Origin: a halophilic archaeon SHRA6
GTDB lineage: Archaea; Halobacteriota; Halobacteria; Halobacteriales; Haloferacaceae
Assembly (NCBI GenBank): GCA_005239175.1
Contig: SOPS01000004.1
Location: forward strand, 558,001-622,000
Direction of reading: 5' to 3'
DNA length: 64,000 bases
Shown: one piece after another, positions 33,372 through 43,654 of the stretch
How positions within the stretch are numbered: position 1 is the stretch's first letter
Layout: each line of letters begins with the position of its first letter
The notes under the pieces: generated by a model
The model's database searches: none
What the model was told of the DNA's origin: nothing
What the model saw: the letters and a program-made list of their open reading frames with translations, nothing else
Made by a program: the position numbers and the translations under genes

Positions 33372-36062
33372 ATGTCAACTGGGGATACATACACTGATAC
33401 CGACGATGAGGTCGACAGCGAACAGCTGCTCGCGGAGATAGAAAAGAAACGATCGCCTCGCGGCGCGCTTGCGGTTGCGATCGCGGCGATCGGGATCATA
33501 TTTTCGGTCTTTCAAGTAATTATCGCCGCGCGAAGCACGACGTGGCGGATCGATGTACCGTTCCTCGACGTGCAGTATCAGGTTCTCTCGCTGCAACCGC
33601 TGCAGGTTAACGCGGTACACGTCGCTTTCGCACTGGTATTGGCGTTTTTGTTGTTTCCACCGACGTGGGGCGACGGGCCGGTCTTCCGGCGCGGCGGCGC
33701 ACTCGCGGATCTGCTTGCCGAGCGAGGCGGGAGTTCTATCGCACAAATTCTTGATCGTGTGCGTGCCGCGATTCGTTGGCTCGTCGTTGATACGACCGGA
33801 TCGCGAATCACGCCGCTGGACTACGGATTCATTCTACTGACGCTGTCGACGCCGCTCTACATGCTCCAGGAGTTCGATGAGATTCGCTTGATGCGCGCGC
33901 GCGGCATGCGGTTGGGCCGACCGATCAACGAGGTGTACCCGATCTTCGAGCTTCCCGCTGCGGCGATTTCGGCAATCGGGATCCCAATCACGGAGGTTCC
34001 CTACGCGATCATTATTGGAGCGATCGGCATTATCCTCGTGCTCGATGCGACCCGCCGCGCACTTGGGGCGTTTCTCATGGCCATCGTGGCCGGATTCATC
34101 GTCTATGCGCGGTGGGGATATCTCGTGCCACGGGGGACGCCATACCTCGGCATCTTCTCGATCCCCGAACTCACGTGGTTTGAAATTATTCGCGATCTGT
34201 GGTTTACGACAGTTGGGATCTTCGGCACGCCGGTTTCGGTGAGCGTTCGATTCATCTACATATTCATTCTCTTTGGCGCGTTCTTGGAGATGTCTGGCTC
34301 GGGCAAGTGGTTCATCGACTTCGCGTACTCGCTGACTGGCGCGCGCCGCGGCGGCCCCGCAAAGGCGTCTGTCGTCTCGTCGGGCTTCATGGGAATGCTC
34401 TCTGGATCGTCCATCGCAAACACTGTCACTACCGGCGCGTTCACCATTCCACTGATGAAGCGATCGGGCTACTCGCCCGAGTTCTCCGGGGCAGTCGAGT
34501 CCTCGGCGTCCTCGGGCGGGCAGATCCTCCCGCCAGTCATGGGCGCGGCGGCGTTCCTCATTGTCGAATTCACCGGCACGGCGTACAACGACGTGGTTGT
34601 CGCCGCAGCCGTTCCGGCAATTGCGTTCTTTTTCGGGATGTGGGTGATGGTACACTTCGAGGCGGGCCGACACGGCATCGGCGGACTTGATCGGTCCGAG
34701 CTCGATTCGCCAATAAACCTCCTGAAAACCGGCTGGTTCTACCTGCTGCCGATCGCTCTGCTGTTGTATTACCTCGTGGGGCTTCGTCTGTCAGTCGGGC
34801 GATCGGGATGGTACACGATCGTTGCGATCGTCGCCCTTATCGCGTTCATCACTGCATACAATAAGCGAACGAAGGTTCCGCTTGTCGCGTCGATCGTCGC
34901 GGTGACCGCGGTACAGGCAGCCGCTTACGCGACTGTCGGCGTCGGCGTCCTTGCGGCGATCACCGGCGAGACAGGAACCGCGCTTCCCATCGCAGAGGCT
35001 GCTCGATCGGCTATTGGGAGTCTCGATATGATCGTCCTCGTGGTCAGCCTCATCGGAGTTGCGGCGACCGTTCGTCAGGATGCGCCGCTGTTACAGTTCG
35101 ACGACGAGGTCACGGATGCGGCCGATTCGACGGCCGATCGACTCGGCCGACCGTCGCTGTCGACGAACAAAGTCTACCAGTTCCTACTGTTCAATCTCAA
35201 GTCGCTCGAATCAGGCGCGAAAACCGCGGTTACTGTCGTCATCGCGGTTGCTGCGGCTGGCGTGATCCCCGGCGTGATCAGCGTGAGTGGGCTCGGTCCG
35301 AACCTCACATCGCTCATCCTAACGGTGAGTGGCCAGTCACTCGTGGTTATGTTGCTCTTGGCGGGCGTCTCAGCGATCGTTATGGGCCTCGGCATGCCGA
35401 CGACCGTGATGTACATCCTTCTCGTGTCGATGCTCGGCAGCGCCTTAGAGGAGTTTGGCGTAGCGATTCTCGCCGCACACCTGTTCATCCTCTACTTCGG
35501 GCTGATGGCCGACGTGACCCCGCCAGTCGCGGTCGCGGCCTATGCCGCTGCTGGCGTCGCAAAGGCTGATGAGTTTCAGACGGGGGTGACTGCGTTCCTC
35601 CTGTCGTTGAACAAAATAATGGTGCCATTCGCGTTCATCTTCGCCCCCGGCGTCCTCTTGTTGCGGTTCGTCGACGGCGAGTGGACCGTAATCGGGTTTT
35701 CGGATATGCTGGATATCGGCTTCTTTATCCCCGAGGTACTGATTCCGATCGTCGGTGTCTTTGCAGGGGTCTGGGCGCTCAGCATTACGATTATCGGCTA
35801 TTATGACGATGAAGTCACCGGAGTCGATCGATCGCTGTTTTCTGTCGCGTCGATCCTGCTCATGGTGCCGGCGCTCATCCTGTTGCCGACCCAGACCACG
35901 CTGGGGGCACTGGGCGTCGATGTCGCGTTGAACACGCTGACGTTTGATCTTGCGCTCCGAGGGGTCGGCGGCGCGCTGTTGGCCGCGTTGATCGTGCGGA
36001 ACCGCGGCGGAACGGCGACCGCCGAGTCGACGACTGACGAACGAGCGGTCGGGGCGAAGTAG
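33372..36062 (+). CDS. TRAP transporter fused permease (4TM and 12TM)
   Basis: An 896-residue membrane protein combining small and large TRAP permease subunits, as is usual for TAXI systems. The cytoplasmic N-terminus (about 35 residues) precedes the first helix ALAVAIAAIGIIFSVFQVIIA. The DctM core is seen in SGSSIANTVTTGAFTIPLMKRSGYSPEFSGAVESSASSGGQILPPVMGAAAFLI and later GLGMPTTVMYILLVSML and LMADVTPPVAVAAYAAAGVA. It is driven by Na+ or H+. Last gene of the operon. Confidence 0.95.
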   Translation: MSTGDTYTDTDDEVDSEQLLAEIEKKRSPRGALAVAIAAIGIIFSVFQVIIAARSTTWRIDVPFLDVQYQVLSLQPLQVNAVHVAFALVLAFLLFPPTWGDGPVFRRGGALADLLAERGGSSIAQILDRVRAAIRWLVVDTTGSRITPLDYGFILLTLSTPLYMLQEFDEIRLMRARGMRLGRPINEVYPIFELPAAAISAIGIPITEVPYAIIIGAIGIILVLDATRRALGAFLMAIVAGFIVYARWGYLVPRGTPYLGIFSIPELTWFEIIRDLWFTTVGIFGTPVSVSVRFIYIFILFGAFLEMSGSGKWFIDFAYSLTGARRGGPAKASVVSSGFMGMLSGSSIANTVTTGAFTIPLMKRSGYSPEFSGAVESSASSGGQILPPVMGAAAFLIVEFTGTAYNDVVVAAAVPAIAFFFGMWVMVHFEAGRHGIGGLDRSELDSPINLLKTGWFYLLPIALLLYYLVGLRLSVGRSGWYTIVAIVALIAFITAYNKRTKVPLVASIVAVTAVQAAAYATVGVGVLAAITGETGTALPIAEAARSAIGSLDMIVLVVSLIGVAATVRQDAPLLQFDDEVTDAADSTADRLGRPSLSTNKVYQFLLFNLKSLESGAKTAVTVVIAVAAAGVIPGVISVSGLGPNLTSLILTVSGQSLVVMLLLAGVSAIVMGLGMPTTVMYILLVSMLGSALEEFGVAILAAHLFILYFGLMADVTPPVAVAAYAAAGVAKADEFQTGVTAFLLSLNKIMVPFAFIFAPGVLLLRFVDGEWTVIGFSDMLDIGFFIPEVLIPIVGVFAGVWALSITIIGYYDDEVTGVDRSLFSVASILLMVPALILLPTQTTLGALGVDVALNTLTFDLALRGVGGALLAALIVRNRGGTATAESTTDERAVGAK

Positions 36063-36136
36063 TCGCCGACGATCGCTCCGGAGTCACTTCGGTTCGTTCC
36101 CGTAACGTTCATGCGATCGCCACCCAACCGCCTCGC

Positions 36137-36673
36137 ATGAACGTCGCAGCCGAGACCCGAGCGGCCGTCCGAGAAGCGCCGTTTCTGCATACGGCGCTCC
36201 GAGCGGGTGTGGTAAACTACACCGCAGCCGCTGAATTACTCGATGTCGACGGCGAAACCGAGGCGATCGCCGCCGCGCTCAGACGGTTCGCAGCCGAACT
36301 CGATCCAATTGAACCGGACGAACGGGCCGTGACCGTTCGGATGCAGCGCGGAGTTTCCGTTGTTGATGCCGATCGTGACGAAGATTCCGAAGTCTCAGCG
36401 GACGCACCGCTTTGGGCGGTCGCTGGCACCGTCATCGATTCCTCTGGCGGAGACGCAACTGCGCTCGTGTGCACGGGAGCGATCGATGCAGCGCTCTTTG
36501 CAACGATCCTCTCGCGGCTCCACACAGCAGCGATCGAGCCGAGCGCGGCCGGCTTTGCGCGAGCAGCCACAACCGAATCTCCCGATGGGACCGCTGTCGT
36601 TGTGGTTGGGCGCCGCGAGGCGATCGACGCGCTTCGAATCGTCGAATCAGCCGCAGAAACCCACCGAGGCTGA
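36137..36673 (+). CDS. Haloarchaeal conserved protein upstream of cysS
   Basis: A 178-residue soluble protein with no assigned function. It begins with a winged-helix-like segment (EAPFLHTALRAGVVNYTAAAELLDVDGETEAIAAALRRFAAEL) and has a later ACT-like alpha/beta half (AVAGTVIDSSGGDATALVCTGAIDAALFATILSRLHTAAIEPSAAGF). The layout suggests a ligand-sensing regulator, but this is inference; the family may be DUF7523. It precedes cysS by 82 bp on the same strand. Confidence 0.78.
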   Translation: MNVAAETRAAVREAPFLHTALRAGVVNYTAAAELLDVDGETEAIAAALRRFAAELDPIEPDERAVTVRMQRGVSVVDADRDEDSEVSADAPLWAVAGTVIDSSGGDATALVCTGAIDAALFATILSRLHTAAIEPSAAGFARAATTESPDGTAVVVVGRREAIDALRIVESAAETHRG

Positions 36674-36755
36674 CCGAACGCTTCCGGCGACTGTGGCCGA
36701 TCGAATCGACGAGAGACCGACGATTTATTCGGGGTGCGGGCAGTACCGGCGGCTG

Positions 36756-38237
36756 ATGACGCTGTCCGTGACCAACACCCTGACGGGAGCGCGCGAAGCC
36801 TTCGAGCCGGTAACCGACGACGCCGTATTGCTCTACGTCTGTGGACTGACGGTCTCGGATTACGCACACCTTGGCCACGCGCGGGTGTGGGTGCACGCGG
36901 ACGTAATGCACCGCTGGCTAGAACACGAAGGCTACGACGTCACCCACGTCGAGAACTTCACCGACGTGAACGAAAAGATCGCCGCCCGCGTCGGCGAGGA
37001 CGACCTTGGCGAGACAGAATCCGAGGTGGCAGCCCATTTCACCGCGGCGACGATCGAAGACATGCGCGGGCTCAACCTCATGCGTGCCTCGGTGTACCCG
37101 CGGGTCTCAGAACATGTCCCCGAAATTATCGAACTGATCGAAACGCTCGTCGATCGCGGCTACGCCTACGAGTCGAACGGTTCGGTCTACTTCGACGTCA
37201 CACAGTTCGACGCCTACGGCGACCTCTCGAACCAACAGATCGAGGAGCTCGAAGCCCAGGGAGAGCCAGACGAACGATCCGAAAAGCGCCATCCAGCAGA
37301 CTTTGCGCTGTGGAAGGCCGGCGGCGTCTCCCCCACAGCGATCCGCGAACACGCAAAACACGACCACGGAGACGAGTTGCCGACCGGAGAAACCTGGGAA
37401 TCGCCCTGGAGTGAGGGCCGTCCAGGATGGCACATCGAGTGTTCGGCAATGTCGATGACACACTTAGATGAGACGATCGACATCCACGTGGGTGGCCACG
37501 ATCTCGTCTTCCCGCATCACGAAAACGAGATCGCCCAGAGCGAGGCCGCAACGGGCAAGCAGTTCGCGAAGTACTGGCTGCACACCGGATTGCTCGAAAC
37601 GAAAGGCGAGAAGATGAGCTCCAGTCTTGGAAACTTCTTCACCGTCTCTGCGGCGCTCGAGGAGTTCGGTCCGAATGTCCTGCGAGCGTTTTATCTCTCG
37701 ACGGAGTACGGCTCGAAACAGACGTTCTCGATCGACGCGATGACCGAAGCAGAGGCACGCTGGAACCGCCTCGAACGCGGGTACGACACCACCTGTGAGG
37801 CCCTCGATTCGGTTGATGCACGAACAAAAGCCACCGACGAGACGTTACGAACGGCCGTCAAGGACGCCCGATCGGAGTTCCAGCGGGCGATGTCGGATGA
37901 CTTCAATGTTCGTGAGGCGATGGCCGCGTTACTGGAGTTGACGACGGCGGTCAACCGCCACGTCGACGAAGCCACTGCCTACGACTATCGCGGGCTCAAA
38001 CGCGCGGTCGAAACGATCGAAACGCTGGGCGGAGACGTCTTTGGGTTCCAGTTCGGTCGCCCCACCGCAGGCGATGTCTCGATCGTCGACGATCTCGTTG
38101 AGCTCGTGTTAACCGTCAGGGAACAAGAGCGCGAGGCCGGGAACTACGATCGAGCCGACGAGCTACGTGACTCACTGTCAGATATCGGTGTCGAGGTTCA
38201 AGACAGCGACGACGGCCCGACATATCGACTCCCGTGA
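36756..38237 (+). CDS. cysS: Cysteinyl-tRNA synthetase
   Basis: Class I synthetase (493 aa). Visible: zinc ligand Cys29 in LLYVCGLTVSDYAHLGHAR with the HLGH version of HIGH, GWHIECSAMS and GGHDLVFPHHENE as further zinc/active-site motifs, and GEKMSSSLGNF as KMSKS. The DALR-type C-terminal helices are present. A TATA-like ATTTATT (36723-36729) about 30 bp upstream supports ATG 36756. Size is complete. Confidence 0.97.
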   Translation: MTLSVTNTLTGAREAFEPVTDDAVLLYVCGLTVSDYAHLGHARVWVHADVMHRWLEHEGYDVTHVENFTDVNEKIAARVGEDDLGETESEVAAHFTAATIEDMRGLNLMRASVYPRVSEHVPEIIELIETLVDRGYAYESNGSVYFDVTQFDAYGDLSNQQIEELEAQGEPDERSEKRHPADFALWKAGGVSPTAIREHAKHDHGDELPTGETWESPWSEGRPGWHIECSAMSMTHLDETIDIHVGGHDLVFPHHENEIAQSEAATGKQFAKYWLHTGLLETKGEKMSSSLGNFFTVSAALEEFGPNVLRAFYLSTEYGSKQTFSIDAMTEAEARWNRLERGYDTTCEALDSVDARTKATDETLRTAVKDARSEFQRAMSDDFNVREAMAALLELTTAVNRHVDEATAYDYRGLKRAVETIETLGGDVFGFQFGRPTAGDVSIVDDLVELVLTVREQEREAGNYDRADELRDSLSDIGVEVQDSDDGPTYRLP

Positions 38238-38258
38238 TCTGGCCACAGCGTTTCGATT

Positions 38259-38543
38259 TTATGTGGTGAAAAGCTCACTCTCGGAGGGAGTCTCGAACAA
38301 CCCAAACCGGACGCCGGCGTCCAGCCAGCCGTAGCCGTATGAAAAGGACGCAAGCGCGTTCACCGGATCGCCGTTCGATCGGAAGTGCCTGCCGTCTTCA
38401 AGATACGACTCGGCCATTTCCCGGCAGTCCGCGGCCGCATCGCCGAGCGGTGTTCCCGGTGGAGAAACAGCGGTCGCCTCATTGAGCGCTGCCGCCAGCA
38501 TGGACTCGTAGCGATCGGTTTTTTCGTCGAGATCAGCAGCCAT
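38259..38543 (-). CDS. DUF357 family protein
   Basis: A 94-residue helical archaeal protein: DEKTDRYESMLAAALNEA, CREMAESYLEDGRHFRSNGDPVNALASFSYGYGWLDAGVRFGLF. The pattern of two helices with NALASFSYGYGWLDAG is typical of DUF357. Function unknown. Convergent with cysS. Confidence 0.9.
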   Translation of the reverse strand: MAADLDEKTDRYESMLAAALNEATAVSPPGTPLGDAAADCREMAESYLEDGRHFRSNGDPVNALASFSYGYGWLDAGVRFGLFETPSESELFTT

Positions 38544-38610
38544 ACCACCTGCTATTCGAGACGGTCCAAAGGGCGTATCGATCGACGAAAAAGCGGGTCG
38601 AACGAGGCGA

Positions 38611-40668
38611 TCAGATAATCAAGAAGGCAACGTATGTACACGCGAGCATAATTGTCGCGTGTTTCGCCCCATCGCGGACCTTTCCTTCACCCAGTTGACC
38701 AGCGACGAGTCCCGAACAGACGGCCTGGATCGCCGTCACGTGATAAAATAGCGTGAGATATGCGCCAGTGTCGAGGTCTTCAAACGTCGGCGTGATACCC
38801 ACACCAGTTCCACCAGGGAGATCCGAGCCACCGGTGAACGAGCCGGCGGCACTCTCAACCGCAGGAATAAACGACAGTGACAGCGCCGCAATGATGCCCA
38901 AAAAGACGAAAAACGAGATGTAGATGACGAGTAGATACGTCAACATCTCCTGGCGGCGCTCGGATTCGAGACGGCGTTTTGCCCTGGCTTGATCGGCGGC
39001 AATCGACACCACCGGCCCGAGATCACCGCTCGTCTTCATCGCGTTGCCAATGAGCGCCACGGCGCGTGTCACCGCCGGAGAGTCTGCCCGCCGATCGAGT
39101 CGAAGAAGCGCCGATCGCACATCCGCGCCCCACTGGATGTCATTCCACGTCTTCTGCAGTTCTGCTTGCAACGTGCCGAGGTCACTGTGTGCAACGCGCC
39201 GGAAGCTCTCGACGATCGTCATCCCCGCGTTGTTGACACTCGCGAGCCGATCGAGGAAATCCGGAACGTCTGCTTCGAGACGCTTGCGGCGGCGCTGTTT
39301 GAGCTCGTGCGCGATCGTATACGCGCCCAGTGCGACGAGCGTCGCCTCAACGAGCGGCTGGTCGATCGCCGCGATCACTCCCAGTGGGGACCACGAAACA
39401 GCCTCTGCCCGTACAATCACCCATGTGATCCCGAACGGGACGGTGAACAGTGCGGTCGTCCACGGGGATCGGACGATCGTCGCACCGGGTTGACCGGCCA
39501 ATCGAAGGACGCGAGCGACGGTATCATACGCCGCCAGTTGGGCCCGCTCATCGGCCCACCTGTCGTTATTTCCACCACCCATTTGCTCGGGCGTCTGTAT
39601 CGGCTGATTGTCCCGATCGCGGCCATTTTCGACAGCTGTTGACTGAGTCACGCTGTCGACGTACACGACAAACGCGATCGTCGCAAGGGGGATCCCGAGA
39701 TACCCGATTACGCGAACCAACGAGAGGGTATCCTGCAGCACCAGTCCGATGACGACGAGAATTGTGAGAAGAAACAGCGGTCCGGCCACGAGCACCGTCA
39801 CGTACGCCTCAGCAAACGTCGAGAGCAGTTCGAGGTACTGTCGCTGCTGCGAGGCAGCCTCCTCGCGATAGGAGTCGTACTGTTGATACAGAAACTCTGA
39901 GAGGTTTCGCCCGCTGCCGAGCACGCTTGCGAGGTTGTCTGCAAAATCCTGCATGCTCTCTGAGGGTGTGTGTTCGGCCAGCTGCTGCAACGCCGTTATC
40001 ACGTCGGTTCCGAAGGTGTTCATATCAGCGACGACGATTCCAATCTCGTTTGCAGCTTCCCCGTAGACATCGTTGTTCTTTGCGAGAATCTCTAACACTG
40101 TCGGAAACGCCATCCCACTCCGGGAAAGCGCATAAATAAACGCAACTGTCTGTGGGAGCGTCGCTTCGATCTCGCTGCCGCGAGCGTGCGCGCGCTGATC
40201 GAGCAGCTCCCAGCGCAACAGATACGTACCCGCGGTCAACACTACGCCGCCGAATGCACTCGCAGTCAGGAACAACACGAAGAGCGATCGAATGTCGAGC
40301 GAGGAGAGCTGAAGGTAGCCGATCACCTGTGTAAATGGGGCAGGAAGCGCCGCTGCAAGGGGTTCACCACCGAGCTCCAGCGCCCAGAACACCCCTGCAG
40401 CGAGGTACACGCCAACGATTCCCCCTGCAACGCCTAACACCGCCGAGAACAACAGCGTCTTCGAGGCATAGACGCTGTGGGTCTCATCGACGTGCGCAGC
40501 CCGCATAACGCGCTGTTGATCGGATCTTCGGCCGCTGATTCCGACGTACGCGCCGAAGAGTACGAGCGAGAGGCGGGTGAGAAGGATATCAGCCCGATCG
40601 TTCACTGCAGGGAGGACGAGCGTGACACACAAAAACAGCGCAAACGCCAGCGGAAGGTACCGGATCAT
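38611..40668 (-). CDS. Type II/IV secretion system platform protein (TadC/PilC-like)
   Basis: A 685-residue membrane protein with two T2SF modules. The soluble helical part TVAFIYALSRSGMAFPTVLEILAKNNDVYGEAANEIGIVVADMNTFGTDVITALQQLAEHTPSESMQDFADNLASVLGSG is followed by membrane helices, and the pattern repeats in the second half (LDRLASVNNAGMTIVESFRRVAHSDLGTLQAELQKTWNDIQWGADVRSALLRLD). It would anchor a type IV pilus-like filament. It starts 3 bp after the ATPase stop. No pilin or prepilin peptidase gene lies in the window. Confidence 0.92.
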   Translation of the reverse strand: MIRYLPLAFALFLCVTLVLPAVNDRADILLTRLSLVLFGAYVGISGRRSDQQRVMRAAHVDETHSVYASKTLLFSAVLGVAGGIVGVYLAAGVFWALELGGEPLAAALPAPFTQVIGYLQLSSLDIRSLFVLFLTASAFGGVVLTAGTYLLRWELLDQRAHARGSEIEATLPQTVAFIYALSRSGMAFPTVLEILAKNNDVYGEAANEIGIVVADMNTFGTDVITALQQLAEHTPSESMQDFADNLASVLGSGRNLSEFLYQQYDSYREEAASQQRQYLELLSTFAEAYVTVLVAGPLFLLTILVVIGLVLQDTLSLVRVIGYLGIPLATIAFVVYVDSVTQSTAVENGRDRDNQPIQTPEQMGGGNNDRWADERAQLAAYDTVARVLRLAGQPGATIVRSPWTTALFTVPFGITWVIVRAEAVSWSPLGVIAAIDQPLVEATLVALGAYTIAHELKQRRRKRLEADVPDFLDRLASVNNAGMTIVESFRRVAHSDLGTLQAELQKTWNDIQWGADVRSALLRLDRRADSPAVTRAVALIGNAMKTSGDLGPVVSIAADQARAKRRLESERRQEMLTYLLVIYISFFVFLGIIAALSLSFIPAVESAAGSFTGGSDLPGGTGVGITPTFEDLDTGAYLTLFYHVTAIQAVCSGLVAGQLGEGKVRDGAKHATIMLACTYVAFLII

Positions 40669-40671
40669 CGA

Positions 40672-42315
40672 TCAATCGGCTGCAGAGGACGCACCATCAA
40701 CAGTCGATTCCTCGATCCGGTCTCGGACTGCATCCGGATTGGTGTAGTACTCGTTTATGAGCGCAGTGAAGCGCTTGTAGTCGGTGATACCCTCCTCGCG
40801 GAGAAATCGGAGGAATTGCTGTCGGTTCCGGAGCTCGGTGAGTAGTTCGGCCCGCGACCACCCGCGTTCGTTCTGAATCTCACTCAACAGGAGGCTGTCA
40901 TTGCTCCGAAACGCATCTGTGCCGGGGATCCACTCGTAGGCGGCCGAGTAGTCCAACTCACCGGTTCGCTGGTCAATTCCGCCGATTTCGCCGATCGTCT
41001 TTGCCCGACGGACTCGTTTGTCACCCGATCGGGTAAGCGTCTGCACCGACAAGAGATCGAGCGACTGAACCATCGCTCGCGGAACGTTGATCGGCTCGTT
41101 TTCGAGTCGATTGATCACTGTCTCGATCGAGTCCGCGTGCATTGTTGAGAATGTCGTATGGCCGGTGTTCATCGCCTGAAACAGCGTCACGGCCTCTTCA
41201 CCGCGAACCTCGCCGACAATGATGTACTCGGGGCGGTGTCGCAGCGCCGATCGAAGCAGATCGTACATGTCGATGTCTGAGCCCTCCTCACGGCGCTCGC
41301 GAGTGACACTCGAAAGCCAATTGTCGTGATACAACGAGAGTTCGCGGGTATCCTCGATGGTGAGGACTTTCGATCGCGGCGGGATAAACATCGACACCGC
41401 GTTCATCGAGGTCGTCTTACCAGACGCCGTCCCGCCGGCGAAAATGAGACTCTTGTTGTGTTCGATGCACAGCCAGAAGTACGCCATCTGTTCGACGCTA
41501 AAGGTCCCGTAGTTGATGAGGTCGATTGGCGTAAACGGCTCCTCGGCATACTGTCTGATCGTGAATGCCGAGCCGCGCGGTGTCACCTCGCGGCCGAGCG
41601 CGATTTCGGCCCGAGAGCCGTCCGGCAGGGTTGCTTCGACCATCGGATCGCCGACGCTGATGTGTTGTCCAGACCGCTGGGCCAATCGAATGACGTAGTT
41701 GTCGAGCGCTTCTCGATCGAAGCTGATGTTCGTCTCGATATCTGCGTACTCATCGTGGTAGACGAAGATGGGAAGCTCGTAGCCGTCACAGGAGATATCC
41801 TCAATGTGATTGTCAGCCAACAGCGGGTCGATCTTCCCGTATCCAAGAAAATCTCGCTGGAGGTAGTACAGTATTGTATAGAATGTCTCCATAGAAACCT
41901 CGAGTCCGTACGTCTGTAGCACGGATTCGAGCTCTGATTTGATCGTCTCTTCGGCGGCATCGCCCCCGACATCACGGTACAACAATGGATCCCGGATATC
42001 TTTCTGAACTCGATCGAGCAGCGTGGTCTGAAATGAATCGAGATCGGGCTCGACGGCATAGTAGAACCGCTCGTTTGCCTCCGCGTCGTGGGTAATGACG
42101 ACGTACGCGTAGGGTGCATTCACCCAGTAGCGATCGATCTCGACCTCCTCGTCAGGAATCGATATCGACGAGAGTGGTCCATCTTGACTCGGATCGAAAG
42201 GGGTTACTGCGATGTCAGAGCCAATGACTGCCTGTGTTAGCCGCGAGAGCGCAGTCTTCGTTCGGTGAAGCTGCCCAGACAGCGATCTCGACTCCGCTGA
42301 TGTATCCTCTGACAC
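40672..42315 (-). CDS. Type II/IV secretion system ATPase (PilB/TadA-like)
   Basis: Hexameric motor ATPase (547 aa) powering pilus-like assembly. N-terminal domain followed by LQRDFLGYGKIDPLLADNHIEDISCDGYELPIFVYHDEY, Walker A FAGGTASGKTTSMNA, Asp box VLTIEDTRELSLYHDNWLS, Walker B YIIVGEVRGEEAVTLFQAMNTGHTTFSTMHAD with the His box. A TATA-like AATATATTA (42336-42344) lies about 25 bp before GTG 42315, favoured over an upstream TTG at 42354. Forms an operon with the platform protein; divergent from the DUF5793 gene. Confidence 0.93.
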   Translation of the reverse strand: MSEDTSAESRSLSGQLHRTKTALSRLTQAVIGSDIAVTPFDPSQDGPLSSISIPDEEVEIDRYWVNAPYAYVVITHDAEANERFYYAVEPDLDSFQTTLLDRVQKDIRDPLLYRDVGGDAAEETIKSELESVLQTYGLEVSMETFYTILYYLQRDFLGYGKIDPLLADNHIEDISCDGYELPIFVYHDEYADIETNISFDREALDNYVIRLAQRSGQHISVGDPMVEATLPDGSRAEIALGREVTPRGSAFTIRQYAEEPFTPIDLINYGTFSVEQMAYFWLCIEHNKSLIFAGGTASGKTTSMNAVSMFIPPRSKVLTIEDTRELSLYHDNWLSSVTRERREEGSDIDMYDLLRSALRHRPEYIIVGEVRGEEAVTLFQAMNTGHTTFSTMHADSIETVINRLENEPINVPRAMVQSLDLLSVQTLTRSGDKRVRRAKTIGEIGGIDQRTGELDYSAAYEWIPGTDAFRSNDSLLLSEIQNERGWSRAELLTELRNRQQFLRFLREEGITDYKRFTALINEYYTNPDAVRDRIEESTVDGASSAAD

Positions 42316-42459
42316 GGTACGGTCCCCCCTTTGGGAATATATTATCGGTAACAAGCGACGGTATATAAATACCGTCGTCCGATTATCAGTTTATCCATTA
42401 TCACGCTCGGCGGCGGGCGTTACGTTCATACCGAAGAAACTCAAAGGCGTATCTGTCTA

Positions 42460-42933
42460 ATGCGGCGTGAGGATTTCACCCTGACCGTCTCGCGAGTTCA
42501 GTGGGTATCAACAGATGACACCCCCGAACAGCCACTCGTCCGGATCAACTGTCACGGCGCGGACGCGCAGCTCGTAGATCGACTGACCGGTCCGGATGGC
42601 GAGCTGCTCACGAACGAGGAAACCGACGTAGCCTTCCGACTCCATGATTCGATCGACGACGATGACCCTGCGGGCGTCGTCAGTGTGACCAATCGAATCA
42701 CCGGGAGCTTTGTGCTCGAGTTGAATGAGTCTGCTTCGGATGTACTCCAATTCATTCAGGCGGCCCGCGAGTACGGCGCGACCACCGAAAGCGGCGATGG
42801 GACCTATCAAGTAGAGATCTATGTTGACGACGAACCGCTCGTCACATACGAGAAGTCGACGTTTTTGATCTACGATCCCGATGGCAACCTTCTCCGCTCG
42901 CAGAGTCTGATTCCATCCGGAATCGAGCTGTGA
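42460..42933 (+). CDS. DUF5793 family protein
   Basis: A 157-residue acidic soluble protein found across haloarchaea, starting MRREDFTLTVSRVQW and ending GNLLRSQSLIPSGIEL. The middle LTGPDGELLTNEETDVAFRLHDS and GVVSVTNRITGSFVLELNE look beta-rich. No function is known. Divergent from the pilus ATPase gene. Confidence 0.85.
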   Translation: MRREDFTLTVSRVQWVSTDDTPEQPLVRINCHGADAQLVDRLTGPDGELLTNEETDVAFRLHDSIDDDDPAGVVSVTNRITGSFVLELNESASDVLQFIQAAREYGATTESGDGTYQVEIYVDDEPLVTYEKSTFLIYDPDGNLLRSQSLIPSGIEL

Positions 42934-43027
42934 GCCAAACGCCGACGCCAGACCTCACGGCATCGCACCGCTTTGTTGCTCGAAGGAAACCGGACGACAT
43001 TTGCTTACCGATCGCCCATAGGTTGGT

Positions 43028-43654
43028 GTGCAAAACGTTACGGATCGCGTTCGGAATCCCTTCGGGATGGAACCGCCGTGTGAGGCGTTCGTCCCCGGCT
43101 ACGGAGACGCGAACGCACACTTTCACGTGATCGGCGATCACCCGGGCATCCACGGGGGGATCGAAGCCGGGGTTCCCTTCACCGGAACTGACGCAACTGA
43201 AGCGTTGCAAACCGCACTCCTCGCGGGTGGGTTGCTCACGTCAACCGGTGAGGAGCCAGGAGTCGATCGGACTTTTTTGTCGTATCTGCATATGTGTTTG
43301 CCAGAGGCCGAACCGTCGGCATCGGCGTACGCTGACATGGAGCGGTTTTTTGACGCTGAGTTGCGAGCGATCGCGGCTCACGTACTGTTGCCGGTTGGTG
43401 TGCAAGCAACGACTCACGTATTGGCCAACTACACCGCCCGCCAGACCGAGTCGATCGATATGAACCAACTGCACGGGCAGGAACTGCGCGGCAGCGGCTT
43501 TCTCGTTGTTCCGATCAAGGATCCCACACTGTGGACCAACGGCGACGCCGATCGGCTCGTCGAGGCGCTTGAGACACTCCAGGCGACCGATTACCGCCGC
43601 GAGAGCGATCTGGGGCGGTTCATCGCTGGATCGGACCCCTACTTTGTGCGGTAA
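43028..43654 (+). CDS. Uracil-DNA glycosylase superfamily-like protein
   Basis: A 208-residue haloarchaeal protein: NPFGMEPPCEAFVPGYGDANAHFHVIGDHPGIHGGIEAGVPFTG resembles the active-site loop of family 4/5-type uracil-DNA glycosylases (GDxPG...G.PF.G), and FLSYLHMCLPE and VVPIKDPTLW follow. No Fe-S Cys set is seen, unlike family 4. The start codon is GTG. Activity on uracil is uncertain. Confidence 0.8.
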   Translation: MQNVTDRVRNPFGMEPPCEAFVPGYGDANAHFHVIGDHPGIHGGIEAGVPFTGTDATEALQTALLAGGLLTSTGEEPGVDRTFLSYLHMCLPEAEPSASAYADMERFFDAELRAIAAHVLLPVGVQATTHVLANYTARQTESIDMNQLHGQELRGSGFLVVPIKDPTLWTNGDADRLVEALETLQATDYRRESDLGRFIAGSDPYFVR

